Origin: Bog-532 sp963742865
GTDB lineage: Bacteria; Actinomycetota; Actinomycetes; Streptosporangiales; Streptosporangiaceae
Assembly: GCA_963742865.1 (NCBI GenBank)
Contig: CAVUNW010000016.1
Coordinates: forward strand, 385,590 to 449,589
Direction of reading: 5' to 3'
DNA: 64,000 nucleotides
Shown here: in pieces, positions 1-8,161 of the stretch
How the letters are laid out: each line of letters starts with the position of its first letter
How positions within the stretch are numbered: position 1 is the first letter of the stretch
Notes under the pieces: model-generated
The model's database searches: none
What the model was told of the DNA's origin: nothing
What the model saw: the letters and a program-made list of their open reading frames with translations, nothing else
Position numbers and translations under genes: made by a program

Positions 1-741
1 CGTGCCCAGCCGCAGCGCCTGCTCCTCGAGCAGCATGTCGATCATCGTCGGGACCAGCAGCCCGTGGGTGACGCCGAGCGGGGCCAGTGCCTGCCAGTCC
101 GGCACGCTGAACCGCGGGAACGTGGCGATCGTCGCGCCTGCGCCGAGGGCCACAGCCACGTTCCCCCAGCCGGCGATGTGGTGAAAAGGCGAGGCCGACG
201 CGTAGACGCTGGAGGTGCCGAGCCGCAGCAAGGCCGCGTTCACGATGACCCGCTGCGCCAGCGTCCGCTGCGTCATCACGACCGGCCGGGGCTGCCCGGT
301 CGTCCCGGACGTATGCAGAATGGTCGCCGTATCCTCCATTCCCGGTACGGGCAGGTCGATCTCGGCCGAGACCGCGAACCCGGGCAGGACGGCCAGGCGT
401 GCGCCCGCCGCATCCGCGACCCGTTCCGCCAGCGCGGTGAACTCCGGCTGGGCGACCAGCACACCCGTGCCGATCTCGCGCACGCACGGGACCAGCTCGC
501 GTTCGGTCAGCCGTGGGCCGAGCGGAGCGAGCGGCCGGCCCGCGGCCGCCCCCGCCAGCGTCAGCGCGATCGCATCGGGGCTCGTCGCGACCAGCGCGGC
601 GATCGGCTGGCCGGCCGGCACCTCCATTTCCTGCAGCCATCGCGCCGCCGAGGTCGCCCGCCCGAGCAACTGCGGCCAGCTCCAGCGGGCCGTCCCGGCC
701 AGCACCGCTGGGCCCGGCAGATCGCGATGAGCCGCGATCAT
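1..741 (-). CDS. AMP-dependent acyl-CoA synthetase, N-terminal part, cut by the window edge
   Basis: Reading leftward from an ATG at 741, 247 codons stay open to the edge. The product resembles the N-terminal half of ANL-superfamily acid:CoA ligases, which activate a carboxylic acid with ATP and pass it to CoA. The ATP-binding P-loop TSGTTGQPRP is at about residues 144-153, with Arg where Lys is usual, and is followed by the PFHHIAGWGN segment near residue 180. The Met start (MIAAHRDLPG) is where the family begins, although the frame is open further upstream. The C-terminal adenylation and lid domains lie outside the window, so the substrate cannot be judged. Confidence 0.8.
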   Translation of the reverse strand, partial: MIAAHRDLPGPAVLAGTARWSWPQLLGRATSAARWLQEMEVPAGQPIAALVATSPDAIALTLAGAAAGRPLAPLGPRLTERELVPCVREIGTGVLVAQPEFTALAERVADAAGARLAVLPGFAVSAEIDLPVPGMEDTATILHTSGTTGQPRPVVMTQRTLAQRVIVNAALLRLGTSSVYASASPFHHIAGWGNVAVALGAGATIATFPRFSVPDWQALAPLGVTHGLLVPTMIDMLLEEQALRLGT

Positions 742-810
742 CCCCGAATACGTCAGCCGGGCCGCCGGCTGATCTACGGCTCCCCGGGCCGAACTCCGCC
801 AGATCCGGCC

Positions 811-834
811 AGATTCACAGCCAGATTCACAGCC
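811..834. repeat. Two tandem copies of a 12-bp unit
   Basis: AGATTCACAGCC is repeated twice head to tail in the 260-bp gap between the acyl-CoA synthetase start and the TetR gene. An AT-rich stretch at about 914-946, unusual for this genome, is the likely promoter area for the leftward synthetase gene. No other signal is clear in this gap. Confidence 0.5.
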
Positions 835-1002
835 TGGGCCGGTTCCCTCAGCGGGGCTCAACGCTGCGGCCACGCCTTCGCTCCTTCGGTCACGGTGCGA
901 TCGACTTCGCGGCGATCTATATGGTTATATCATCTAACATATGAACCCTGGCAATGGCCCAGCGTGCGGGAAATACGAAGCCGCCTGCCGCTGAGCGCCG
1001 GG

Positions 1003-1593
1003 TCATGCTTCCTGGCTCAGGGCGAGGACGATCTCGTGCATCGTGGCCGCGATCTCGTCGCGGGCCTGGCGCGGGTCCCCGGCCGTGGCGATGAGCATGC
1101 CGGCGCGGGTGAGCATCCCGAACATCAAGCGCGCGAGCACGTCGGGCTGGCGCACCGCGAGCCCGCTGGCCTTGATCGCCTCGGTGAGGGGCCCGAACGC
1201 GTTCTGCTCATCGAGTTCGGTGAACCGGCTCACGCCGAGGACGGCCGGGGCGTCGATGATCAGGATCTGCTGGCTGGCCGGGTCGAGCAGGGCATCCAGG
1301 AAGCCATCGATCGCGGCGGTCAGGACAGCCGCCGGGGTCTGCGACCGGAGGGCCCTGCCCTCGACGGCTTCGAGCATCTGGCCATGGGCCTGCTCGAAGA
1401 CCGCTTCGAACAGGGCCGCCTTCGTGCGGAAGTGGTGATAGAGGGCGCCGATCGTCACCCGGGCGTCCCCGGCGATGTCGTCGATGCTGGTGGCGGCGTA
1501 TCCGGCGGCCCCGAAGCGCACGCGAGCAGCGTCGATCAGGGCCTGACGGGTCTGTGCGACCTGCTCGGCGCGCAGGCTGGCTCGCTCATTCAC
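1003..1593 (-). CDS. TetR/AcrR family transcriptional regulator
   Basis: A 196-residue protein with the TetR N-terminal DNA-binding fold: helix-turn-helix around residues 35-67, ending in the signature IGALYHHFRTKAALFE. The rest is an all-helical ligand-binding domain. Family members are usually repressors released by a small ligand. It is divergent from the mycothiol-dependent enzyme gene, and a perfect 17-bp palindrome lies between the two starts, so it probably represses that gene and itself. The ligand is unknown. Confidence 0.88.
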   Translation of the reverse strand: MNERASLRAEQVAQTRQALIDAARVRFGAAGYAATSIDDIAGDARVTIGALYHHFRTKAALFEAVFEQAHGQMLEAVEGRALRSQTPAAVLTAAIDGFLDALLDPASQQILIIDAPAVLGVSRFTELDEQNAFGPLTEAIKASGLAVRQPDVLARLMFGMLTRAGMLIATAGDPRQARDEIAATMHEIVLALSQEA

Positions 1594-1620
1594 GGGCCAA
1601 TTTTATAGTTGCCCTTGGTC

Positions 1621-1637
1621 ACATAGCGTCGCTATGT
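1621..1637. promoter_or_regulatory. Probable TetR operator (17-bp perfect palindrome)
   Basis: ACATAGCG-T-CGCTATGT is a perfect inverted repeat with a one-base centre, in the 84-bp gap between the divergent TetR gene (start 1593) and the enzyme gene (start 1678). Position and symmetry fit a TetR-family operator. Binding itself is inferred. Confidence 0.65.
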
Positions 1638-1677
1638 TAGAAAGCAACGTTCAGGAGTGATCTGGAAGGACAACGCC

Positions 1678-2496
1678 ATGCCCACTCCGCCAGGTAGCAC
1701 CATGGGGCCCACGACAACGGCGGACGCCCTGCTCGACGCGGCCGGCCGCACCGCCGCCCTGCTGACCGCGGTCACTGACCCGGCGCGCGTCGCCTCCCCC
1801 ACCACGTGGACGATCGGGGAGACGGCCGCGCACATCGTCGCGGAGCTCGGCACACACACCGACCTCGCCGGGAGCGGGCGCCTGCCGCAGCTCGGCGACG
1901 TCAGCGCCGCCCGGCGCGGACGTCGCGCCAACGCCGAGCAGCTCGGCGCATTCGCCGAACGCGATCTGGTGACGCTGGCGGCGCAGGTGGTACCGGCCGC
2001 GGCTCGCGCCGTCGACGTGATCGGATCACTTCCGGCCGGCCAGCTGATCCCGAGCAGCAACGCCCTGCTGTGGACGCCGGAGCAGACGCTGGCCCTCCTG
2101 CTGGGTGAGCAGCTCATCCACGGTCACGACATCGCCAAGGCGGCCGGCTTGCCCTGGCCGATCAGCCGCATCGACGCGCTGCTGGTCGCCGACGGCGCCA
2201 TCCGGGTGCTCCCCGACTACCTCCGGCCCGCAGGCAAGGCGGGCCGGGCCATGAGCTTCGAACTGCGTCTTCGCGGCGGCTCCGGCTACCGGCTCGAGAT
2301 AGCGGGCGACACCGCGACCGTGGGACCGGCCGGCCAGCCGGCCGACTGTGTGGTCACCGCGGACCCGGCTGCTTTTCTCCTGGTCGGCTACGGCCGCGCC
2401 AACCCGCTCACCGCCGCGCTGACCGGGAGGATCATCGCCAGTGGCCGCAAGCCCTGGCTCGGCCTCGCCTTCGGCAGGCTCTTCGAGAGCCCCTGA
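1678..2496 (+). CDS. Maleylpyruvate isomerase-like mycothiol-dependent (DinB fold) protein
   Basis: A 272-residue protein with the N-terminal four-helix DinB/MDMPI domain seen in mycothiol-dependent maleylpyruvate isomerases (WTIGETAAHIVAELGTH near residue 42, GEQLIHGHDIAKAAG near 143) and a C-terminal SCP2-like tail (ADPAAFLLVGYGR). The His of the first motif and the HGHD segment are the usual metal-binding positions. Start 1678 is preferred over an in-frame start at 1657 because GGAAGG lies about ten bases before it. The reaction is unknown. Family members use mycothiol as thiol cofactor, and the divergent TetR gene is probably its regulator. Confidence 0.75.
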   Translation: MPTPPGSTMGPTTTADALLDAAGRTAALLTAVTDPARVASPTTWTIGETAAHIVAELGTHTDLAGSGRLPQLGDVSAARRGRRANAEQLGAFAERDLVTLAAQVVPAAARAVDVIGSLPAGQLIPSSNALLWTPEQTLALLLGEQLIHGHDIAKAAGLPWPISRIDALLVADGAIRVLPDYLRPAGKAGRAMSFELRLRGGSGYRLEIAGDTATVGPAGQPADCVVTADPAAFLLVGYGRANPLTAALTGRIIASGRKPWLGLAFGRLFESP

Positions 2497-2578
2497 CGAC
2501 CGCACCCGTCGCGCCCTCGCCATACGGCGCCGGGCCCGGGAGCCGCCGCGGACCTCGCAGGAGGTCCGTTAGGCAGAA

Positions 2579-3382
2579 TCAATCCAGGAAGCGGCCGAGG
2601 ATCGGGAGCAGGACATCGGCGCGGCGGGTGATCTGCATGTGCGTCGTGCCGGGCAGCACGGCGAGCTGTGATCCGGGGATGAGCTGCTGCATCAGCGCGC
2701 CGTGCTCCACCGTGACGAAGTCGTGGTCGCCCTGCACGATCAGCGTGGGGGCGGTGATGCCGGCCAGCTGCTCATCCGACCAGCCGCGAAGGTCGGCGTT
2801 GGCCCGGGACAGCATCCCCAGGAACTCGCCGAAGTGCTCCGGGTGCGGCGACAGCCGCCGGTACGCCTCGTTGAAGTCGGCGAAGTCCTGCTGCGTCGGC
2901 ATGCGCGTGGACGTGGCCTGCTTCGCCGGGTCGGTCAGGTCCTCGTGCATCCCTTCCGGCCGGACGCTGGCCGAAATGGGCACGATGGAGCGGACCCGCT
3001 GGGGAAAGGTCACGGCGAGCTCGATGGTAACCGCGGCGCCCTGGCTGTGCCCCAGGACGTGCGCCCGGTCGATGCCCAGGTGATCGAGCAGGCCGATCAC
3101 GTCGCTGGCGAGGGCGGCCGGGGTGATCGGGCGGCCGGTGTCGGCGGTGCGCCCGTGTCCCTGCGCCTCGACCCCGATGACCAGGTACTTCTCGGCCAGT
3201 GCCGGGATCAGGGTGGCGAAGTTCAGGTCGATGGTCATCATCCCGCCGTGCAGCAGCACCAGCGGCGAGCCTTCACCGTACAGCTCGTAGTACATGTGCA
3301 CGCCGTTCACGTCGGCGTAGCCGCTCGCCTTCGCCGGGATCGGGGTGCGGATGATGGCCGCGTCTTCCGGGGCGCTGGTCAT
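2579..3382 (-). CDS. Alpha/beta hydrolase
   Basis: A 267-residue alpha/beta-hydrolase fold enzyme. The oxyanion segment LLHGG is near residue 45, the nucleophile elbow GHSQG has Ser at about 113, the acid is likely Asp in QGDHDFV, and the base His is in PGTTHMQ near the C-terminus. The start at 3382 (MTSAPEDAAI) has GGAG seven bases upstream; longer starts lack a ribosome site. The set fits small-ester or C-C hydrolases and nonheme haloperoxidase-like proteins. The substrate cannot be told, and it is not evidently in an operon with its neighbours. Confidence 0.85.
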   Translation of the reverse strand: MTSAPEDAAIIRTPIPAKASGYADVNGVHMYYELYGEGSPLVLLHGGMMTIDLNFATLIPALAEKYLVIGVEAQGHGRTADTGRPITPAALASDVIGLLDHLGIDRAHVLGHSQGAAVTIELAVTFPQRVRSIVPISASVRPEGMHEDLTDPAKQATSTRMPTQQDFADFNEAYRRLSPHPEHFGEFLGMLSRANADLRGWSDEQLAGITAPTLIVQGDHDFVTVEHGALMQQLIPGSQLAVLPGTTHMQITRRADVLLPILGRFLD

Positions 3383-3488
3383 ATCGGTCTCCATCTCAGG
3401 TCGGCCGCGGGCCGTTCCCGCTGTCATTCAGGTGACGATCGGGCATCCCGGAAATCGACATCGCCGCGTTGGCGGGGCCGGGCGTCCT

Positions 3489-4349
3489 TTACGCCGGACC
3501 GGCCGGAGCGCGGTGCAGGACCTGGTTGATGGCGGCGATGATCACATTCGCTGACCCGTCGATCGCCTGGGCAACGGGACTGGAAGTATCCCGCAACTGA
3601 CGGGCGATCTGGGCCGCGGACAGGCCGGCCAGCACCTGCGGGTTGTACTGCGCCCCGGCCAGGACGTCCTGGTTGGCGAGATCGAGGAACGGCACGGCCC
3701 CGGACTGGTCGGCGCTGTTGACGTAGGGCGGCACATCGTACGTGCGGATCAGCGTGCTGTCCAGCGGGGTCAGAGCCTGCAAGGCACGGCCGCGGTTGTC
3801 CGTCAGCTCGGTGGTGCGCAGGGTGAGCTCCCGGCTGGTGTAGCGCGCGTCGCGGAACGACAACGTGGCCGTACCCGGGTAGATATCGGTGGCCGAGGAC
3901 CGGGTGGAGCCGAGGTGGCTCCAGGTGCCGAAATGGGACAGCGCGACGACCAGCGGCCAGCGCTCGGCGGCACAGAAGGGGCAGGACTCTTCGCTGACGA
4001 ACACGATCGCGGGCTTACCGCCGATGGTCAGCGGCGCGCCGGACCTCCTGGTGGCCTGCAGCGGGGTCGCCGCCTCACCCGCCTTCACCTGGGACAGCAC
4101 GGCCGCCGGGACGGTCGTGGCCTGCCGGGCCAGGCCGGGAGGGGCCGGTGATTCGGAGGCGACCGGGGTGGGCGACGTCAGCTTGACCGCGACGAGGGCC
4201 ACGACGACCGCGATGACGGCGGTGATCGACGCGCCGGCCAGCAGGAGCCGGCGCCGCATCCGGGCGCGCTGCTGCGCGGCCCGCGCCGCGGCGATCCGCT
4301 GCCGGGCCGGTGACGTGGTGCGCGGGGAACTGGGGTGACGTTTACTCAT
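3489..4349 (-). CDS. DUF929 family membrane-anchored thioredoxin-like protein
   Basis: A 286-residue protein: basic N-terminus, one membrane segment at about residues 35-57, then an extracytoplasmic domain matching DUF929. A CxxC motif (SEESCPFCAAERW) sits after a beta-strand, as in thioredoxin folds, so a redox role outside the membrane is possible. A 17-bp element at 4416-4432, nearly identical to the one upstream of the blaI-like gene, lies 67 bp before the start. This suggests control by that repressor. Confidence 0.75.
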   Translation of the reverse strand: MSKRHPSSPRTTSPARQRIAAARAAQQRARMRRRLLLAGASITAVIAVVVALVAVKLTSPTPVASESPAPPGLARQATTVPAAVLSQVKAGEAATPLQATRRSGAPLTIGGKPAIVFVSEESCPFCAAERWPLVVALSHFGTWSHLGSTRSSATDIYPGTATLSFRDARYTSRELTLRTTELTDNRGRALQALTPLDSTLIRTYDVPPYVNSADQSGAVPFLDLANQDVLAGAQYNPQVLAGLSAAQIARQLRDTSSPVAQAIDGSANVIIAAINQVLHRAPAGPA

Positions 4350-4415
4350 CGCGGACTACACCTGCCTCTCAGGAAGGGGCTCATCGGGAAGGGCGGCGGT
4401 CGTTATGAATTCATG

Positions 4416-4432
4416 CACTAATACGGTTAGTA
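4416..4432. promoter_or_regulatory. BlaI-type operator upstream of the DUF929 gene
   Basis: CACTAATACGGTTAGTA contains the inverted repeat ACTAA/TTAGT and matches the site at 5996-6012 in 15 of 17 positions. BlaI/MecI repressors bind TACTA/TAGTA-type dyads. The rest of the 290-bp gap (4350-4639) shows no convincing gene. Confidence 0.65.
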
Positions 4433-4639
4433 GTCCGGAAGAGCTTGCCGCGACGGAGGCGTCGCCGTGAGACGTGCGTCACGCTGACATCGAGAGGACA
4501 CGACTGCCGTGATTCAACTGGGTTTATACCGCCGCACAGGTCAGGGTCACCGCGTTCGGTTCAGCCTGATCGGGCTAAAACCGGCAACTGTCGGCAGACG
4601 GTGCTACTAGCGAAGGTAGGAGATGTCAGCGCTGGCGGG

Positions 4640-5590
4640 CTAGGCGCCGGGGACCCGGCCTAGCGCGAGGGCCACCAGGGCCGGGCTGAGGGCCAGCAAG
4701 ACCGGGGTCAGTGCGAGCGCGGTCGCGGTGGCGCGCCACAGGTGCTGGCGCACCGGGCTCAGCGGCTCGGCGGGCTCCAGCAGCCGGTGTATCCGCTGCA
4801 CGGTGTCGGTGGCAGCCGCCGCGAGGGCCGTCGCGGGACTGGCGGCCGCCGTGGCCAGAACGACCAGCGCGGCGGCCAGCGGCGCGGAATCGCCGCTACG
4901 GGTGGCCGCATCGTCGGCGTGCAACTCGATCAGGCGCGCCACCTGGACGTCGGCATCTCTCGTGAGCGGCAGGAACGGAAAGGCCTGGCGCGCGATCCGC
5001 ACCATGGCCAGCAGCCGGTGATGATGGCCGGCCAGGTGAGCCCGCTCGTGCGCGAGGACCGCCTGGATCTGATCCGGGCTCAGCGCCTGCAGGGCGCCGG
5101 TGGTCAGGACCACGGTCGGGCGCCGGCCGGCCACGCAGTAGGCGGCAGGCTGCGGATGCTCCAGCAGCACGGCCCCCAGCGCAGGCTGGTGAACTCCGAC
5201 GAGCCGGGCGGTTCGCGCGTGCCGCATGGCCTGCCGCCCGCTGGCATGAAGGTGGCGCACGGCGGTGACCGCGGTGCGCGCCACGACCGCGCCCGTCAGC
5301 GCGAGCCCGAGCCCGGCCACCGTCGCGCCGCCCGGTGTGGCGTAGGTGGCCCGCAGCCGCAGGACGCACGCGCCGATCAGGTGGCTCAGGCCGCCCCCGA
5401 GGGCGGTCGCATGAACCGCCAGCGTCAGGCCGGCCAGTCCGAGCGCGGCCATGACGGACCATACGGCGGTCAGGTAGGTGACGATGCCCAGCAGCGGTGC
5501 CCGCGCCGTCCACCCGGTGCGGCCCAGCACCCGCGGGCCGAGCGTGCCGACGCCGGCCACGTACACCAGCAGCACCATCCCGACGGTCAC
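4640..5590 (-). CDS. M56 (BlaR1-like) membrane metallopeptidase
   Basis: A 316-residue protein with several membrane segments and a cytoplasmic zinc-protease domain bearing HERAH at about residues 181-185 (HExxH), with ELHADDAA downstream as third-ligand region. The GTG start at 5590 overlaps the stop of the BlaI-like gene as GTGA, showing translational coupling. In BlaR1/MecR1 systems the protease responds to a signal and relieves repression by BlaI. There is no C-terminal penicillin-binding sensor domain and no beta-lactamase nearby, so the signal need not be a beta-lactam. Confidence 0.85.
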   Translation of the reverse strand: MTVGMVLLVYVAGVGTLGPRVLGRTGWTARAPLLGIVTYLTAVWSVMAALGLAGLTLAVHATALGGGLSHLIGACVLRLRATYATPGGATVAGLGLALTGAVVARTAVTAVRHLHASGRQAMRHARTARLVGVHQPALGAVLLEHPQPAAYCVAGRRPTVVLTTGALQALSPDQIQAVLAHERAHLAGHHHRLLAMVRIARQAFPFLPLTRDADVQVARLIELHADDAATRSGDSAPLAAALVVLATAAASPATALAAAATDTVQRIHRLLEPAEPLSPVRQHLWRATATALALTPVLLALSPALVALALGRVPGA

Positions 5591-5967
5591 GGCTCGTCCC
5601 CGGTCTCCCGCTGCGGGCGCGTCAGGTCGAGCGCCTGCTGCAGCAGGGCCGCGTCGTGCGGGCTCATCTGGAGCACGAAATGCGCGAGGGCCGTGCGCCG
5701 GTCCGGGCTGGTACCCAGCGCGTCGTTCATCAGCCCGGCGGTGTAACTGGAACGGGAACCGGTGGGCTCGTAGCGCCAGGCGCGGCCGTCCCGCTCCCGC
5801 CGCAGCCACCCCTTACGGTGCAGGTTCTCCATCACCGTCATCACGGTGGTATACGCGAGGGGCCGGTCCTCATGCAGGTCATCGACGATCTCACGGACGA
5901 GCGCGGGCCGGCGCCGTTCCCACAGCCGGTCCATGATCGCAGCCTCGAGTTCCCCGAACCGGCGCAT
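5587..5967 (-). CDS. BlaI/MecI/CopY family transcriptional repressor
   Basis: A 126-residue winged-helix repressor: residues 1-75 form the DNA-binding domain (ELEAAIMDRLWE ... YTTVMTVMENLHRKGWLRRE), followed by a dimerisation region. It is cotranscribed with the M56 protease. The operator TACTA-N7-TAGTA lies about 30 bp before its start, so autoregulation is likely. A matching site precedes the DUF929 gene. Confidence 0.9.
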   Translation of the reverse strand: MRRFGELEAAIMDRLWERRRPALVREIVDDLHEDRPLAYTTVMTVMENLHRKGWLRRERDGRAWRYEPTGSRSSYTAGLMNDALGTSPDRRTALAHFVLQMSPHDAALLQQALDLTRPQRETGDEP

Positions 5968-5995
5968 CGTTACCTCCCAGCCCTCCTGCCGCTCT

Positions 5996-6012
5996 TACTA
6001 ATACGGATAGTA
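5996..6012. promoter_or_regulatory. BlaI-type operator upstream of the blaI-like gene
   Basis: TACTAATACGGATAGTA has perfect five-base arms TACTA/TAGTA around ATACGGA. It lies between the blaI-like start (5967) and the CBS-protein stop (6054). Confidence 0.7.
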
Positions 6013-6053
6013 CGGGCGCGGGAGCAAAAGAGATCGGGCCGATTCGGCTGAGA

Positions 6054-6491
6054 TCAGCGGGCCGGCGGGCGGCGGATTCTCGCGGCGAACAGGTCGCGGA
6101 GGCTCACCACGCCGCAGACCGCCCGGCCTTCCACCACCGGGAGGTGGCGGAAGCCGTTCAGGAGCATGATCTGCGCCGCTTCCTCGGTGGACGTGTCCGG
6201 GCCCGCCGACTGAGGGTCGGGTGTCATCCATTCCGACACCCGGGACGCGGTGAGATCCTCCCCGGACGCGGCGGCCCGCAGCACATCGCGCTCGGTGAGG
6301 ATGCCGGCGAGGAAACGCCCCTGCATGACGACGACCGAGCCCACCTTCGCCTCCACCATGGCCGCGGCCGCCGCGGCCATGGCCGTGTCCGGCGTGGTGG
6401 CGGCGACGCGCCGGTGCATCAGATCGCGGAGCACGGTCACGGCCGCCGAACCGGGATAACGCACGCTTTCAGTCACTGCCCCCGACCTCAT
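6054..6491 (-). CDS. CBS-domain pair protein
   Basis: A 145-residue protein made of two CBS motifs (about residues 20-75 and 85-140): V-L-R-D-L-M, VGSVVVMQ..LAGILTERDVLRA, then GFRHLPVVEG..CGVVSLRDL. CBS pairs bind adenine nucleotides and act as energy or stress sensors. It overlaps the upstream 80-residue ORF by 23 bp, so the two are probably cotranscribed. The partner is unknown. Confidence 0.85.
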   Translation of the reverse strand: MRSGAVTESVRYPGSAAVTVLRDLMHRRVAATTPDTAMAAAAAAMVEAKVGSVVVMQGRFLAGILTERDVLRAAASGEDLTASRVSEWMTPDPQSAGPDTSTEEAAQIMLLNGFRHLPVVEGRAVCGVVSLRDLFAARIRRPPAR

Positions 6492-6711
6492 CCAGTTCGG
6501 TATCGAGATGGGGACTGGCGGGGCCCGCGAGTTCCTCCGACAGCATCCGCCACAGCGAGCCCGTCCAGGCCGACAGGGCAGGCCACTTCTTCCAGAAGAT
6601 CTGCAGGGTCGTCTCGTCGAACTCGGCGTGGGCTTGCTCAGGGCTCATCGCATCCCTGAGCTCCTCGAGACTGTGAATCAGGTCGAGGAACTGGCCCGCG
6701 GCATCATCCAT
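6469..6711 (-). CDS. Small acidic hypothetical protein (80 aa)
   Basis: I do not recognise this family. It is acidic and helical (QFLDLIHSLEELRDAMSPEQ), with no membrane segment. AAGGTG seven bases before the ATG and the overlap with the CBS gene support it as a real gene of a two-gene unit. Confidence 0.55.
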   Translation of the reverse strand: MDDAAGQFLDLIHSLEELRDAMSPEQAHAEFDETTLQIFWKKWPALSAWTGSLWRMLSEELAGPASPHLDTELDEVGGSD

Positions 6712-6792
6712 GGCATCACCTTCTGCGCGAGTGTAAGCCCCAGCAACGGCGAACGCGAGAGTCCGGATTCACGAAGAGCGCCCGGCCATGCC

Positions 6793-7035
6793 TCAGCCGG
6801 GTGGCTGGCGGTATCGGCCGACCGCCGACGGCTGGGTGCTCTCCCGGACCACGAGGCGGTACGCGGCCTGATGCGACGCGGCCGGGCGGCGTGGTCGTTC
6901 AGCCGCCCGAACAGCTGTGGGAATGCCGGCCCGCCTCGGCGATGACGAGCCCGGCCAGCTCGGAAAAGTAGGGCACGCTCAGCTCCGGCACGGCCAGGCC
7001 GATCATCCCGGACCGGCCCCGGCGGAGGTTACGCG
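6793..7035 (-). pseudogene. Remnant of a LacI-family regulator (middle deleted)
   Basis: From 7035 leftward the frame reads VARNLRRGRSGMIGLAVPEL...PYFSELAGLVIAEAGRHS, the hinge and first ligand-domain strand of LacI regulators, then stops. Further left (about 6872-6793) another frame reads YRLVVREST and ends, which is the usual LacI C-terminus. The helix-turn-helix and most of the ligand domain are missing. The gene is dead. It once probably controlled a sugar operon, of which the adjacent permease remnant is another trace. Confidence 0.7.
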
Positions 7036-7044
7036 CCACCAGGT

Positions 7045-7184
7045 TTCCCCAAGGAACTGGAGGACGCGGCCCGGGTGGCCTGATCATGGCCGGATCGGTG
7101 CTCGCCATCGCGGCGATGGTGGTCGCGTTCCTGCTCATCCAGCGCCGGTTCGTGGAGAGCATCGCCACCTCGGGACTGCGCTGA
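7045..7184 (+). pseudogene. Remnant of a MalG-type sugar ABC transporter permease
   Basis: Positions 7045-7083 encode FPKELEDAARVA followed by a stop, a fragment of the EAA loop that contacts the transporter ATPase. From 7086 another frame encodes MAGSVLAIAAMVVAFLLIQRR...GL, the last membrane helix and tail of MalG-like permeases, ending at 7184. The rest is gone. It sits head to head with the LacI remnant. Confidence 0.7.
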
Positions 7185-7246
7185 GGCGGCCCGGGCCCGC
7201 CTGCGCGGGTCTCAGGCCGGCTGCCGGCGGGAGGCCGCCGGCGTGG

Positions 7247-7984
7247 CTATTTCCGCGCGGCCTGGAACTCGGCCGCTATCCCGCGGGAAATGGCGGCACC
7301 GTCCGAGGCGACCGTGATGAGGCTGCAGCCGCCGTCGCGGTACAGGTGCGCGGTCCCGCCGTCCGTGGCGTGCACGCCGACCGGCTTGCCGGCCGCGGCG
7401 CAGGCCGCCCAGATGCGTTCCAGGGCCGGCCGCAGCACCGGATCTTCCGGATCGAGCGGGCAGCCGAGCGAGTAGGACAGATCCCGCGGGCCGACGTAGA
7501 TCCCGTCCACCCCGTCGACCGCCAGCGTCGCCTCCAGGTCCTCGGCCGCTGCCACCGACTCGGCCATCACGATGCAGAACGGCTCGCCGCCGGCCAGCAC
7601 GCCGCCGGCGGACCGGTACCCGGCGGGCGGGTAATGGCAGGCGCCCACGACCTCGCGCGCCTGGGCGGCGGAGTTGACGTTCGGCACGATGACGCCGTCG
7701 CAGCCGAGGTCGAGGGCCCGCCCGATGTCAGCCGGATGCGCGTGCCGGACCCGCCCGATGGGCGTCGCGCCCGCGAGCCGGATCGCGGTGGTCAGCGCGG
7801 GCAGATCGTGCTCGGTCGCCCCGCCGTGCTGCAGATCGATGACCACATAATCGAGGCCGGCCGCCGCCAGCAGCCGCACGCTCAGCGGTGAGGGGACCGC
7901 CGACCAGGCACCGTAGAGGGTTTCGCGGGCGATGAGCCGGGAGCGGAATCCGGGAGCAGCGGGGACATCAGGCGCCTGGGACAT
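7247..7984 (-). CDS. HpcH/HpaI family aldolase
   Basis: A 245-residue class II pyruvate-type aldolase of the HpcH/HpaI family, which cleaves 2-keto-hydroxy acids to pyruvate (or a related ketoacid) and an aldehyde using a divalent metal. Visible signatures are DYVVIDLQHGG near residue 45, GCDGVIVPNV near 93, the metal-site Glu/Asp region around VMAESVAAAEDL, and DGIYVGPRDLSYSLG near 160. It lies beside the broken LacI/permease pair, suggesting that it once belonged to a sugar-acid catabolic operon. Confidence 0.85.
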   Translation of the reverse strand: MSQAPDVPAAPGFRSRLIARETLYGAWSAVPSPLSVRLLAAAGLDYVVIDLQHGGATEHDLPALTTAIRLAGATPIGRVRHAHPADIGRALDLGCDGVIVPNVNSAAQAREVVGACHYPPAGYRSAGGVLAGGEPFCIVMAESVAAAEDLEATLAVDGVDGIYVGPRDLSYSLGCPLDPEDPVLRPALERIWAACAAAGKPVGVHATDGGTAHLYRDGGCSLITVASDGAAISRGIAAEFQAARK

Positions 7985-8161
7985 AGGACAAGCGAATCAC
8001 ACCTCAGCAGGCACTCCCGCCCCGGGCTTTGACAACGATTCCCTCACATGTTCAGCAATCGTTCAGCCTTTACTCAGTTTTTACGGTTGATTACTTACTG
8101 ACGGGTACATGTTGCGATATGTCTATCTTTGGGGGAGCGGACGTGGAAAAGGAGCACGAAG

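Noticed and set aside
64..1608. A 514-codon open frame on the plus strand opposite the acyl-CoA synthetase and TetR genes
   Set aside because: It has no domain, is full of Arg/Gly/Pro, and mirrors two good genes on the other strand; such antisense frames are expected at this GC content.
4445..4663. 72-codon frame in the gap between DUF929 and M56 genes
   Set aside because: No ribosome site, no domain and Arg-rich start; likely chance.
4640..5967. BlaI/M56 pair as beta-lactam resistance
   Set aside because: There is no penicillin-sensing domain and no beta-lactamase or PBP gene nearby; only a DUF929 gene shares the operator.
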